Assembly: GCA_001804805.1 (NCBI GenBank) | Contig: MHBH01000040.1 | Coordinates: 1-64,000, forward strand | Source of the DNA: Lentisphaerae bacterium GWF2_49_21 | GTDB lineage: Bacteria; Verrucomicrobiota; Lentisphaeria; Victivallales; GWF2-50-93 | DNA length: 64,000 nucleotides | Reading direction: 5' to 3' | Part shown: piece after piece, positions 22,734 through 31,785 of the stretch | Layout of the letters: each line of letters opens with the position of its first letter | Numbering within the stretch: the stretch's first letter is position 1 | The notes under the pieces: model-generated | What the model was told of the DNA's origin: nothing | Databases searched by the model: none | Seen by the model: the letters and a program-made list of their open reading frames with translations, nothing else | Translations under genes and position numbers: made by a program

Positions 22734-23855
22734 ATGGCTGAGTCATCAATCAACAGGAACACATATCTTTCGAAGAACGTGGGCAGCTTCGAGGATGTCA
22801 TGGAAATTCGCGGGAAGCGGTATAGGAAGGTCGAGGACCTGCGCTACGGGACCAATCCCCATCAGCCGGCGGCCTACTACAAGCCTGAAGGCCTTCCCTG
22901 CACAATAGGCGACATGCAGATACTGAAGACCGGCAAGAGCGGCCTTTCGCAGACCAACCTCGAGGACATCTCATACGCCCTGAACATAGTGAAATACTTC
23001 GACAGGCCCGCGTGCGCCGTCATGAAACACGTGAATCCGAGCGGTGCCGCCGTACAGCGCGGCGAAGAGACCATCTGCGACGTATACAAGAAGGCCCGCG
23101 ACTGCGACGGGAGGGCTGCCTTTGGGAGCGTCATCGCATTCAATGTTGAACTCGACACCCAGACCGCAAAGGAAATAATGACCACTTTTGTGGAGTGTGT
23201 CGTCGCTCCGTCCTTTGACGAATACGCCCTGAGCGTTTTCAACGACTCTGAAAAGTACAAGCTGAACAAGCAGATACGGATCATCAAATGCGGGAAGCTT
23301 ACTGACATTCCGAGATATGTGGGCGAATCTTCGGACGCGCACAACACTGTGAAAGTTCTCGCGGACGGATCGATTGTAATTGCCGCCCCTCTGCTTACGC
23401 ACCTCAAGTCGGTGGCGGATCTCAAGCCTGCTGCAGCTGAAAGCAAGAATCTCGGCACTGTCGTTTCAACCGTAAAGCCCAAGCCCGGACAGATGGAAGA
23501 CCTTCTCGCGGCCTGGTACATAAACCTGAGCGTCCGTTCAAACGGAGTTGTGATAATGAAGAACGGCCAGACGCTTGCCGTCGGCACAGGCGAACAGGAT
23601 AGGGTTGGCGCCGTCGAACAGGCCGTCTGGAAATACAACAACAAGTACCAGGGCAACGAGAACATAAAGGATGCGGTGATGGCGAGCGATGGATTCTTCC
23701 CGTTCCCCGACGCGGTTGAAGTTGCCGCGGAGGCCGGAGTTTCCGCGATGATATCGCCTCCGGGCTCGATCAAGGACGCGGAAGTGATCCAGCGCGCGAA
23801 CGAACTCGGAGTGGCGCTGGTACATGCACCGGAAAGATGCTTCTCGCACCACTGA
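22734..23855 (+). CDS. purH: AICAR formyltransferase (C-terminal PurH domain only)
   Basis: A 373-residue protein corresponding to the AICAR transformylase half of PurH, lacking the N-terminal IMP cyclohydrolase (MGS-like) domain. Motifs are DLRYGTNPHQPAAYY, CAVMKHVNPSGAA (the catalytic KH pair), RDCDGRAAFGSVIAFN, and the end part SDGFFPFPDAVEVAAEAGVSAMISPPGSIKD. It would transfer a formyl group from 10-formyl-THF to AICAR in purine synthesis. The N-terminus is complete, with AGGAG eight bases before the ATG, so this is a natural short form, not a truncated gene. IMP cyclohydrolase must be encoded elsewhere. Confidence 0.85.
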   Translation: MAESSINRNTYLSKNVGSFEDVMEIRGKRYRKVEDLRYGTNPHQPAAYYKPEGLPCTIGDMQILKTGKSGLSQTNLEDISYALNIVKYFDRPACAVMKHVNPSGAAVQRGEETICDVYKKARDCDGRAAFGSVIAFNVELDTQTAKEIMTTFVECVVAPSFDEYALSVFNDSEKYKLNKQIRIIKCGKLTDIPRYVGESSDAHNTVKVLADGSIVIAAPLLTHLKSVADLKPAAAESKNLGTVVSTVKPKPGQMEDLLAAWYINLSVRSNGVVIMKNGQTLAVGTGEQDRVGAVEQAVWKYNNKYQGNENIKDAVMASDGFFPFPDAVEVAAEAGVSAMISPPGSIKDAEVIQRANELGVALVHAPERCFSHH

Positions 23856-23884
23856 TATTTTTTTTGCGGACGCAAAAAAAATAT
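23855..23884. repeat. Perfect AT-edged inverted repeat between purH and dapL
   Basis: Arms ATATTTTTTTTGCG and CGCAAAAAAAATAT (14 bases each) are separated by two bases (GA). It begins on the purH stop codon. Neither strand has a clean T run after a GC stem, so a normal intrinsic terminator is doubtful. Confidence 0.75.
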
Positions 23885-23912
23885 AACAGAAGACAATACA
23901 TTGGAGAATAAA

Positions 23913-25157
23913 ATGTCAGAATCTTTTTTACAGAAGAATTTTGCGCGGAGGATTGGCGGAGACCAGTTCGGCAAGGATACGAAGATATACAAGTTTGAGA
24001 AGATCAAACGGGCGAAGCGCGCGGCGCTCCAGGCGAATCCCGGAGCAGAGATAATCGACATGGGAGTAGGGGAGCCGGACGACATGGCCTTCCCTGAAGT
24101 CGTCGATGCGCTCTGCAAGGAAGCCGCGAAATGGGAGAACCGCACATACACCGATAATGGAATAAGTGAATTCAAGGCTGCGGCCGCCCGTTACATGAAG
24201 GCCCTATACAATGTCAAGGTCAATCCCGATACTGAGATATGTCATTCGATCGGTTCGAAGGCCGCCCTTTCACTTCTTCCGACATGTTTCATAAATCCCG
24301 GCGACATCACCATCATGACAGTCCCCGGGTATCCTGTGATGGGCACATGGACGCAGTATCTCGGGGGTGAAGTCATCAATATGCCTCTCAGCGAGGAGAA
24401 CAAATTCTTTCCCAATCTTGATTCGCTGAGCAAGGAACAATGTGAAAAGGCGAAACTCCTCTATCTCAATTATCCGAACAATCCGACAGGTGCTTCGGCA
24501 TCCGTCGAACAGCTTGAGAAGGCCGTGGAATTCGCCAGGAAGAACAATATCCTGATCGTCTTCGATGCCGCCTATGCTCCGCTTAATTTCCAGGGGAAGC
24601 CTCTCAGCATACTTTCTATTCCCGGCGCAAAGGACTGCGCGGTCGAACTGCACAGCATGTCGAAGGGATTCAACATGACGGGCTGGCGCCTTAGCTGGGT
24701 ATGCGGCAACGAACTTGCCGTCAAGGCCTTCGCGAACGTGAAGGACAATGCCGACAGTGGACAGTTTGCTGCGATCCAGAAGGCTGCGATACTCGCACTC
24801 GACAACCAGGCGAAGATAACACCTGCTATCTCGGAGAAGTATGAACGCCGACTGAAGAGCATGGTCGAGACTCTCAAGTCGATTGGTTTCCCCGCGAAAG
24901 TTCCGCAAGGCTCATTCTATCTCTACGTAAAATGTCCGAATGCCGCCGAAGGAAAATATTCTGCGAAGTTCGCAAACGCCGAGGAATTCAGCCAGTGGAT
25001 GATCAAGGAGAAGCTCATCAGCACCGTTCCGTGGGACGATGTCGGACACAACGTCCGGTTCAGTGCGACATTCGTGGCGCAGGGCGGTAAGAAGGAAGAG
25101 GACCGCGTCCTCAACGAGTTCAAGAAGCGCCTCTCCGACGTGAAGTTCTCGTTTTAA
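23913..25157 (+). CDS. dapL: LL-diaminopimelate aminotransferase
   Basis: A 414-residue PLP aminotransferase of the DapL group, which converts tetrahydrodipicolinate directly to LL-diaminopimelate for lysine and peptidoglycan. Motifs seen: IIDMGVGEPDD, YTDNGISEFKAAAARY, SIGSKAALSLL, YLNYPNNPTGA, FDAAYAPLNF, and the PLP lysine in ELHSMSKGFNMTGWRLSW. GGAG just upstream supports the ATG at 23913; the TTG at 23901 overlaps this ribosome binding site and is less likely. The DapL route is used by Chlamydiae, several other PVC bacteria, plants and some anaerobes. Confidence 0.88.
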   Translation: MSESFLQKNFARRIGGDQFGKDTKIYKFEKIKRAKRAALQANPGAEIIDMGVGEPDDMAFPEVVDALCKEAAKWENRTYTDNGISEFKAAAARYMKALYNVKVNPDTEICHSIGSKAALSLLPTCFINPGDITIMTVPGYPVMGTWTQYLGGEVINMPLSEENKFFPNLDSLSKEQCEKAKLLYLNYPNNPTGASASVEQLEKAVEFARKNNILIVFDAAYAPLNFQGKPLSILSIPGAKDCAVELHSMSKGFNMTGWRLSWVCGNELAVKAFANVKDNADSGQFAAIQKAAILALDNQAKITPAISEKYERRLKSMVETLKSIGFPAKVPQGSFYLYVKCPNAAEGKYSAKFANAEEFSQWMIKEKLISTVPWDDVGHNVRFSATFVAQGGKKEEDRVLNEFKKRLSDVKFSF

Positions 25158-25161
25158 GTAA

Positions 25162-25205
25162 GACAGGCTTTCCAGCCTGTTGATGTGTTTTCAGCCATCT
25201 GGCTG
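25162..25205. repeat. Two hairpins between convergent genes
   Basis: ACAGGCTTTCCAGCCTGT (25163-25180) and CAGCCATCTGGCTG (25192-25205) lie between the dapL stop and the end of the leftward kinase gene. They are paired hairpins of the same general design as those at 2311 and 55196 and may also serve as a terminator. Confidence 0.6.
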
Positions 25206-27323
25206 TTATTCCTTCCTCCGTGGCCGATGGATGTCCAGGGATGAGCGCACCTTGTCTGCAAGGTCATTGCTCGAAAAAGGTTTCTGGATGAAATGTATGC
25301 CATCAACAAGAACTCCATGGCTGGCAATGACGTTGGCCGTATATCCGGACATGAACAGGCGTTTAAGGTTAGGATAGAGGGTCATGAGGTTCCTGGCAAG
25401 ATCCCTTCCGTTCATTTCCGGCATGACCACGTCGGTAATCAACAGATGGATATCGCCGTTGTGTTTTTCTGCCAGACGGAACGCTTCGCCCGGAGTTTCA
25501 GCGGCCAGTACCCTGTACCCGAAACCTTCCAGCATTGTCTTTGTCATTTTCAGGATCGCCTTCTCGTCCTCTACCAGGAGGATGGTTTCGTGGCCTTGTG
25601 TGATGGGAGCCGCTGGACCTTTTGACTTGAGTTTTTCGGCCTTGCCTTCGTGCCGTGGCAGACAAATCTTGAAAGTTGCGCCTTTTCCCGGCTCGCTGCT
25701 TACGCCTATGAATCCATTATTCTGCTTGACGATTCCGTATACGGTGGCCATTCCCATGCCGATACCTTTCCCTATCGTCTTTGTTGTAAAGAACGGTTCG
25801 AAAATATTGGTCAGTGTCTCATTGTCCATACCGCAGCCATTGTCGCTTACGGTGAGAACAACGAATTCTCCGGGGGTAAGTTCTTCACGGGTGGCGCAAT
25901 AAGCTTCATCGAAGACGGCATTTTCCGTCCCGATTGTGACTTTGCCCGGGCCCGATATGGCATCACGGGCATTGACGCAGAGATTCGTAAGAATCTGATC
26001 GAGCTGGGATGCATCCATTTTGATCGGCCAGAGATTTTCACCCGGCATCCAGGCAAGCTCGATGTTTTCACCTATGAGACGGCGCAGCATCTTGAGCATC
26101 TTTTCCACTGTTGCGTTCAGCTCGAGCACCTTCGGAGTGATCGTCTGCTTGCGGGCGAATGCCAGCAGTTGACGGGTCAGGTCGGCGGACCGGCTGGCGG
26201 CCTTCTGGATTTCCTGCAGGTCTTCAATGATCGGCTGAGCCGTCCCCACCTTGCCCATGGCTATTTCCGCATGTCCCAGGATCGCTGTCAGCATATTGTT
26301 GAAGTCGTGGGCTACTCCTCCCGCAAGCCTGCCGATGGCTTCCATCTTCTGTGCCTGGACCAGCTGGGCCCTTAGCCTCTCATGCTCCTCCTCCACCAGC
26401 TTGCGTTCGGAGATGTCGCGGATTATCATGCTTGTCCTGAGATGTCCGTCCTTGTCTTTATATATGCTTGAGGATATTTCCGCCGGGAATATTGAGCCAT
26501 CCTTACGGATCAATCCGAGCTCTCCGCTGAACTTCCCTGTCAGGCTGCGTTCCTCCAGTGCCAGAGGCAGACGCGGATCGGAGGTGTCCACAATACAGTT
26601 CCGCCCGAGCCGTACGATCTCCTCTTCAGTCCGTCCGAAGATCCTGCATGCGGCCCGATTTGCCGCAAATATCGTTCCGTCCGGAGCCGTGAGCAATATA
26701 GCATCCATGCTGGTGTCGAAAAGGAGGCGGTGGCGTTCCTCGCTTTCCTGCAACGCCAAATTTGCCTCCTTGCGTGCGGCAATGTCCTGTTCCAGCTGGC
26801 GGTTGGTCTTCTCCAGCTGTTCCATCTTGTCTTCCAGCTTGCGGATAAGTGCTTCATTGTATTGTTTCAGATATACTGATTCCTCCTTGGCCGGCAGCTG
26901 TCCCTCTAAGTCCGTTTCTGGTTTTGCCTGAGCTGAGGATGGATTCACTTCCTGCCTGATTATCTCCCTGATGCTTGCTATTAACACATCCGGTTCCTGC
27001 GGCTTGACGATGAACTGCTCAGCTCCAATGCTGAGCGCAAATTTCCTGTCCCGATCATCGGTGTAGGTGGCGGTGTAGAAGACAAACGGGATTGACTTCA
27101 AACGCGGATCCTTCATCCATTCACGGCACAAGGCAAATCCGTCCATTACCGGCATGAGGATGTCGGAGATGATAAGATCCGGAGGATTCTTACGTGCCAT
27201 GTCCAGCGCTTCGGCGCCATTGGTGGCAGTTTCAACTTCGTAACCGTTGCCTTGCAGAAGTGCGCGCAGGAGGTAGTTGTTCTCCGTCTTGTCGTCCACT
27301 ATGATAATCCTGTACTTTCCCAT
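25206..27323 (-). CDS. Hybrid histidine kinase, REC-PAS-HisKA-HATPase-REC
   Basis: A 705-residue cytoplasmic kinase. An N-terminal receiver (about 5-120; Asp in LIISDILMPVMDG) is followed by a coiled coil (LIRKLEDKMEQLEKTNRQLEQDI), a PAS domain (about 195-315), the HisKA box GGVAHDFNNMLTAILGH, a HATPase domain (N box NLCVNARDAI, G1 SDNGCGMD, GIGMGMATVYGIVKQ) and a C-terminal receiver (LLITDVVMPEMNG). It is a close paralogue of the next gene. GGGGAGGG supports the ATG. It is the last gene of a leftward four-gene operon, probably a multi-step phosphorelay. No output domain with DNA binding is present. Confidence 0.88.
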   Translation of the reverse strand: MGKYRIIIVDDKTENNYLLRALLQGNGYEVETATNGAEALDMARKNPPDLIISDILMPVMDGFALCREWMKDPRLKSIPFVFYTATYTDDRDRKFALSIGAEQFIVKPQEPDVLIASIREIIRQEVNPSSAQAKPETDLEGQLPAKEESVYLKQYNEALIRKLEDKMEQLEKTNRQLEQDIAARKEANLALQESEERHRLLFDTSMDAILLTAPDGTIFAANRAACRIFGRTEEEIVRLGRNCIVDTSDPRLPLALEERSLTGKFSGELGLIRKDGSIFPAEISSSIYKDKDGHLRTSMIIRDISERKLVEEEHERLRAQLVQAQKMEAIGRLAGGVAHDFNNMLTAILGHAEIAMGKVGTAQPIIEDLQEIQKAASRSADLTRQLLAFARKQTITPKVLELNATVEKMLKMLRRLIGENIELAWMPGENLWPIKMDASQLDQILTNLCVNARDAISGPGKVTIGTENAVFDEAYCATREELTPGEFVVLTVSDNGCGMDNETLTNIFEPFFTTKTIGKGIGMGMATVYGIVKQNNGFIGVSSEPGKGATFKICLPRHEGKAEKLKSKGPAAPITQGHETILLVEDEKAILKMTKTMLEGFGYRVLAAETPGEAFRLAEKHNGDIHLLITDVVMPEMNGRDLARNLMTLYPNLKRLFMSGYTANVIASHGVLVDGIHFIQKPFSSNDLADKVRSSLDIHRPRRKE

Positions 27324-27364
27324 GTTGTCCCTCCCCAGTCATTTTTCAAACTGCTGAATAAAAA

Positions 27365-29470
27365 TTATTTTCCCTGTCCGCTATCAAGCACCTCGCGCAC
27401 CTTGCGGGACAAATCACCCATCGCAATGGGCTTTTGGATGTAACAGTCCTTCATTGCGTCACGGATGATTGCGTCATCGACATAACCGGACATGAAGAGG
27501 GTCTTCATTCCCGGGCATAGGGCGGACATACGCTTTGCAAGGTCCAGCCCGCTGATCCCCGGCATCACCACGTCGGTCAGGAGGAGATGGATCGTTTTCC
27601 GGTGATGCCTTGCTATTTCCAGCGCTTCGATGCCGTGGGAAGCCGAAAGTACTGTATAACCGATAGACTGCAGCATCACCATGACTAGAGACCTGACATT
27701 TTCCAGGTCTTCAACGAGCAGGACTGTCTCGGTGCCTCGAGGCATGGATGATGTGGCCAGTCCCTCCTCCAAGGTCAAATCCTTTTCCAATACCTGGGGC
27801 AGGTATACACGGAACGTGGTTCCTTCTCCGATATTGCTTTCAACATCAATAAAACCGCCGCTTTGTTTCACAATTCCATACACGGTGGCCAACCCCAGGC
27901 CTGTGCCCTGGCCCTGTTCCTTGGTGGTGAAAAACGGTTCGAACATGTGCGCCATTACCTTCTCGTCCATTCCGCATCCGGTGTCACTCACCGCCAGCAT
28001 TACGTAGGAGCCAGCCCTGACTTCGTTGGGGCGGCTCCGGGCATAGGTCTCATCGAGTTCTACGTTGTTTGTGGAAATGGTCAGCTTGCCCTCGCCGGAC
28101 ATCGCGTCACGTGCATTGACGACAAGATTCATGATCACCTGTTCGATCTGCCCAGGATCCGCCTTGATCCTTTTGAGCGATGGGGCGGATACAGTTTGCA
28201 TGACGATGTTTTCGCGGATGAGCCTTCGGAGCATCTTTTGCATATCGGCTACAATTGCATTGAGATCCAGAATTGAGGCCTGCTGGAGCTGCCTGCGGCT
28301 GAAGGTGAGGAGTTGGCGTGTGAGGTTGGCAGCCCGGTCTCCAGCCTTTTTCACCTCCTCCATTTGGTTCTTTGTGGCGGCATCAGCAGAGGATGTCAGG
28401 AGCATGAGCTGTGTATATCCATTTATAACCTGGAGCAGATTGTTGAAATCATGCGCGACGCCTCCAGCAAGCTGTCCAACAGCTTCCATCTTCTGCGCCT
28501 GGCGCAATTGATTCTCAAGCTTCGCTTTCTCATCTTCCGCGCGCTTACGTTCGGTAATATCACGGACAAATACCAGATGCGAATCGCAACCATGGTACTT
28601 TACTGCTATCGCGGTGGTCTCGACAGAAACACGCGAACCATCGAGACGCAGGTATTCCTGTTCCATAAGAGGTGCCGCCTTTCCGGTCTCTTGCTGCAAA
28701 CGAATACGTCCTCGGACAATTTCACGCCACGCCGGAGCTATCCTCATCATTAATTCAGCACCGAGAAGATCCTCGTATTTTAAACCGCCAAAAAGCTTTA
28801 GCGCAGCTGGATTTAGAAAGATAAACAAACCTTTGTTCTGGACGAAAATTGCTTCTGGTGCGAGTTCCACCAAGGAACGGAAACACTCCTCGCTTTCGCG
28901 TAGCGCCGTCTCCGCTTTCTTGCGTGCGGCAATGTCCTGCTCCAGCTGGCGGTTGGTCTTCTCCAGCTGCTCCATCTTGATTTCCAATTTGCGGACGAGC
29001 GCCTCATTGTATTGTTTCAGATATACTGACTCATCTTCTCCTGTTGATCCGGTCGAAAGCCGGACTGTCGCCGCAGAAGAGGGCTGAGGAGTTATACCCT
29101 TCAGGATGATTTCCCTGATAATCGCAATGAACACATCAGGTTCCTGCGGCTTAACTATGAACCGTTCCGCCCCTATGCTCAGGGCAAATTCCTGATCCCT
29201 CTCATCCGTGTAGGTGGCGGTATAGAAGACAAACGGGATTGAATTCAAACGCAGATCCCTCCTCCATTCACGGCACAAGGCAAATCCGTCCATTACCGGC
29301 ATGAGGATGTCGGAGATGACAAGGTCCGGCGGATTCTTACGCGACTTATCCAGTGCTTCAACACCGTTCGATGTGGCGTCAACCTCGTAACCGTTGCCTT
29401 GCAGCAGAGTTTGAAGAAAGTAGATATTCTCCTCCTTGTCGTCGACAATCAGGATCCGGTTAGTCTTCAT
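27365..29470 (-). CDS. Hybrid histidine kinase, REC-PAS-HisKA-HATPase-REC (paralogue)
   Basis: A 701-residue kinase with the same domain order as its downstream neighbour. The first receiver and coiled coil are nearly the same in sequence; the PAS domain (CFRSLVELAPEAIFVQNKG...) differs, so the two paralogues may sense different signals with shared partners. The HisKA box is GGVAHDFNNLLQVINGY, HATPase has NLVVNARDAM, SDTGCGMD and GQGTGLGLATVYGIVKQ, and the C-terminal REC has LLLTDVVMPGISG. Its ATG overlaps the stop of the response-regulator gene (ATGA). Confidence 0.88.
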   Translation of the reverse strand: MKTNRILIVDDKEENIYFLQTLLQGNGYEVDATSNGVEALDKSRKNPPDLVISDILMPVMDGFALCREWRRDLRLNSIPFVFYTATYTDERDQEFALSIGAERFIVKPQEPDVFIAIIREIILKGITPQPSSAATVRLSTGSTGEDESVYLKQYNEALVRKLEIKMEQLEKTNRQLEQDIAARKKAETALRESEECFRSLVELAPEAIFVQNKGLFIFLNPAALKLFGGLKYEDLLGAELMMRIAPAWREIVRGRIRLQQETGKAAPLMEQEYLRLDGSRVSVETTAIAVKYHGCDSHLVFVRDITERKRAEDEKAKLENQLRQAQKMEAVGQLAGGVAHDFNNLLQVINGYTQLMLLTSSADAATKNQMEEVKKAGDRAANLTRQLLTFSRRQLQQASILDLNAIVADMQKMLRRLIRENIVMQTVSAPSLKRIKADPGQIEQVIMNLVVNARDAMSGEGKLTISTNNVELDETYARSRPNEVRAGSYVMLAVSDTGCGMDEKVMAHMFEPFFTTKEQGQGTGLGLATVYGIVKQSGGFIDVESNIGEGTTFRVYLPQVLEKDLTLEEGLATSSMPRGTETVLLVEDLENVRSLVMVMLQSIGYTVLSASHGIEALEIARHHRKTIHLLLTDVVMPGISGLDLAKRMSALCPGMKTLFMSGYVDDAIIRDAMKDCYIQKPIAMGDLSRKVREVLDSGQGK

Positions 29471-29856
29471 TGCGGGGGCTCCTTTTGCGATCCTTCGATG
29501 AAGTGTTCGAATTCGGACACGAAGGTATCCGGATTTATCGGTTTTTCAATGTAACCGTTGCAACCGGCTGCGATCGTTTTCTCGCGGTCACCTGTCATGG
29601 CATAAGAGGTCACTGCAATGATCGGGGTGTTCTCAAGGGCAGGATTGGAACGGAGTTCGTGGGCGACGGCGTATCCGTCCATGGAGGGGAGCTGGATGTC
29701 GAGCAGTATCAAATCCGGCAGGACGCGTCCTGCAAGTTCGATGCCCATCGGTCCGTCTATGGCCGGTATTACCTCGTAACCATGCTTCTCGAGCAGGAAC
29801 GTCACCAGATATTGATTCTGTTCGTTGTCTTCGATGAGCAATATTTTCCTCTTCAT
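29467..29856 (-). CDS. Single-domain response regulator
   Basis: A 129-residue receiver protein. The start is MKRKILLIEDNEQNQY; the phosphoacceptor Asp is in DLILLDIQLPSMDG, and the switch residues are in IIAVTSYAMTGDREKTIAAGCNGYIEKPI. The ATG overlaps the stop of the upstream sensor kinase gene and its own stop overlaps the next kinase gene, so three genes are coupled by ATGA junctions. An in-frame start 57 bases upstream is not needed. Likely a phosphate shuttle of DivK type between the kinases. Confidence 0.88.
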   Translation of the reverse strand: MKRKILLIEDNEQNQYLVTFLLEKHGYEVIPAIDGPMGIELAGRVLPDLILLDIQLPSMDGYAVAHELRSNPALENTPIIAVTSYAMTGDREKTIAAGCNGYIEKPINPDTFVSEFEHFIEGSQKEPPQ

Positions 29857-31616
29857 GATTTTCCTGGTCCTTTCAAGGGTAAAATTAATGTGAATACGCT
29901 GCCTTTGCCCCATTCGCTCGTTGCGCTGATTTCTCCTCCGAGCAATTCAGCAAGCCGGCGGCAGATGGCCAGCCCCAGTCCAGTGCCTTCGTGCTGTCGG
30001 GACAGTCCGGAATCAATCTGCCGGAACGGCTGGAACAATGTGCTGAAGTCCTCCTGTTTGATGCCGATGCCGGTATCAGCGACCGAAATGCGGAGAGCTT
30101 TTTTAATAATCTCCACCTTGAGAGTGACCGAGCCACGCTCCGTGAACTTGATGGAATTGTTAAGGAGGTTCAACATCACCTGTTCAACGCGGCGCGGATC
30201 GCTGTACAACATGCCGATCTCCGGCGCAATTTCCTCCAGGAGCGCCAATCCCTTCTTTTCAGACAACGGTTTCACGATGCCTATGGTTTTTGCAATTGAT
30301 GTCCTCAGGTTGAACTGTTCGCTTTTCACCTCCAGCTGCCCGGCCTCGATCTTGGAAATGTCAAGTACGTCATTGATGAGCGCCAGCAGATGCCGCGAGC
30401 TGTCGCGTACCATTTCGAGCTGCTTGTGCTGTTCCGGATTCAACGGTCCGGCCAGTTCCTGAAGCATGATTCCGGTGAAGCCGATGATCGAGTTGAGAGG
30501 TGTACGCAGCTCATGGGACATTGTGGCGAGAAACGCTGACTTCAGGCGATCGGCGGATTCGGCGTGCGCCTTGGCTACAGCCAGTTCCGCAGTACGCTCT
30601 GACACACGCTGCTCCAATTGCTCTGCGTGGACCTGCAGGTCTTTGTTAAGGCGGAGGATTTCCTTCTCGGAGAGTTCCAGCTGTTTGTTTATGGACTGGA
30701 GCTGTTCATTCTGCAATGCCAGATCCCTGGTGCTGGCCGCAATCCGTTTCCTCAGCGTTACGGTCCAGAAAATGCTCAGCAGCAGCAATAATGCAGCGCC
30801 AATAATCGAACCTTTGATCCACATCGGGAATTTGAATCCGACTTCCTCCGAGGTCCAACGCTGCAGGGATCGATAGTACTGGGATGTCGGATCCTGTTTC
30901 AACCGCAGCAGGTGCTTGTCAATGCTATCCAGCATGGCAGTGTTGCACTGTTTTGGGGCTGCAAAATAGAGACGGGTCGGATTGAAGATGATTGCCGTAT
31001 CTCCTAGTTTGAACTTGCGGGCATGCATGGCGCCGAAGAAGCGGTTGGCAATCACTGCATCTGTGTCTCCGTGCTCCACTGCGGTAAATGCGGCATTGTA
31101 GTCCGGCATTGGCACCAGTATCGCTTTCAGGTCGAATCCTAATACGGCTTTTCCAAAGGCATCCTGCTGGATCGAACGGTCAAGCAGTGAAACCCTTTTG
31201 CCGTTCAAGTCCAGAAGGGAGCGGATCCCGCTTTCATGCCGCGTATATATCTGGAACCAGTCCGACAGCACCGGTTCGCGGTGGAAAGTATAAATCGCCT
31301 CGCGTTCCTGGGTGAGAGCCATGTCGGGCATGAGATCGATTTCCCCCGCCTTCAACCGGTCCAGGCCCTGCGCCCACGTCCCGGTCACATACACTATCGA
31401 CCACTCTTCTTTCGCCGCTATGAATTCGAGCACATCTATGAAGATCCCTTCGGGCTTCCCCGATTCGGACACGGATACTTTCGGACTGTTCTGGTAGATC
31501 CCCACGCGCACACTTTGACCTGCCCAGGCGGCGGGCTGTGCCAAAAACGCGAATAGAAGACAGATCGATACCAGGACGGGGCCAGACGTGATCTTTCTTT
31601 CAGGCTGAATGTTCAT
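29853..31616 (-). CDS. Membrane sensor kinase with periplasmic solute-binding domain
   Basis: A 587-residue kinase. The N-terminus has a signal-anchor segment (residues 12-32), then a bacterial extracellular solute-binding type 3 domain (about 35-265, VRVGIYQNSPKVSV... YTFHREPVLSDWFQIYTRHES), one membrane helix (SIIGAALLLLLSIFWTVTL), a coiled coil, the HisKA box FLATMSHELRTPLNSIIGF, and a HATPase with NLLNNSIKFTE, ADTGIGIKQ and GTGLGLAICRRLAELLGG. The build is like BvgS/EvgS sensors without the relay domains. It is the first gene of the operon and probably its signal input; the ligand (amino acid or other small molecule) is unknown. Confidence 0.87.
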   Translation of the reverse strand: MNIQPERKITSGPVLVSICLLFAFLAQPAAWAGQSVRVGIYQNSPKVSVSESGKPEGIFIDVLEFIAAKEEWSIVYVTGTWAQGLDRLKAGEIDLMPDMALTQEREAIYTFHREPVLSDWFQIYTRHESGIRSLLDLNGKRVSLLDRSIQQDAFGKAVLGFDLKAILVPMPDYNAAFTAVEHGDTDAVIANRFFGAMHARKFKLGDTAIIFNPTRLYFAAPKQCNTAMLDSIDKHLLRLKQDPTSQYYRSLQRWTSEEVGFKFPMWIKGSIIGAALLLLLSIFWTVTLRKRIAASTRDLALQNEQLQSINKQLELSEKEILRLNKDLQVHAEQLEQRVSERTAELAVAKAHAESADRLKSAFLATMSHELRTPLNSIIGFTGIMLQELAGPLNPEQHKQLEMVRDSSRHLLALINDVLDISKIEAGQLEVKSEQFNLRTSIAKTIGIVKPLSEKKGLALLEEIAPEIGMLYSDPRRVEQVMLNLLNNSIKFTERGSVTLKVEIIKKALRISVADTGIGIKQEDFSTLFQPFRQIDSGLSRQHEGTGLGLAICRRLAELLGGEISATSEWGKGSVFTLILPLKGPGKS

Positions 31617-31757
31617 GAAAACTAAACCCCCGTAGATATTAAATATACCTTCCGTAATTGTAACCTAATCTTTCATCTCCAAGAATACAAGGTGACAGGC
31701 CTGAAACGCTAACGGTGACTCGAGACACAGCGAAGGTATAGAAGTTGTTCTGCAATA

Positions 31758-31785
31758 ATAAAAATCCCGTATCCGGGATTTTTAT
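31758..31785 (-). terminator. Terminator at the ppx end
   Basis: A 12-base stem, ATAAAAATCCCG/CGGGATTTTTAT, with a four-base loop covers the ppx stop codon. Read leftward, the stem ends in a U-rich strand (GGGATTTTTAT), as expected for an intrinsic terminator. Confidence 0.6.

Noticed and set aside
22734-23855. purH as a truncated pseudogene
   Set aside because: The start has a good ribosome binding site and the protein begins with a natural leader; single-domain AICAR transformylases are known.
23855-23884. Intrinsic terminator after purH
   Set aside because: The stem is mostly T8/A8 pairs, with only GCG at the top and no U tract after a GC stem; kept as an inverted repeat instead.
22877-24175. 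Long open frame (432 codons) on the minus strand across purH and dapL
   Set aside because: It lies opposite two clear enzymes, has no family motif, and is rich in Ser/Arg/Pro as expected for antisense shadow frames.
25650-26375. 241-codon plus-strand frame opposite the hybrid kinase
   Set aside because: Shadow frame; the minus strand has complete kinase motifs here.
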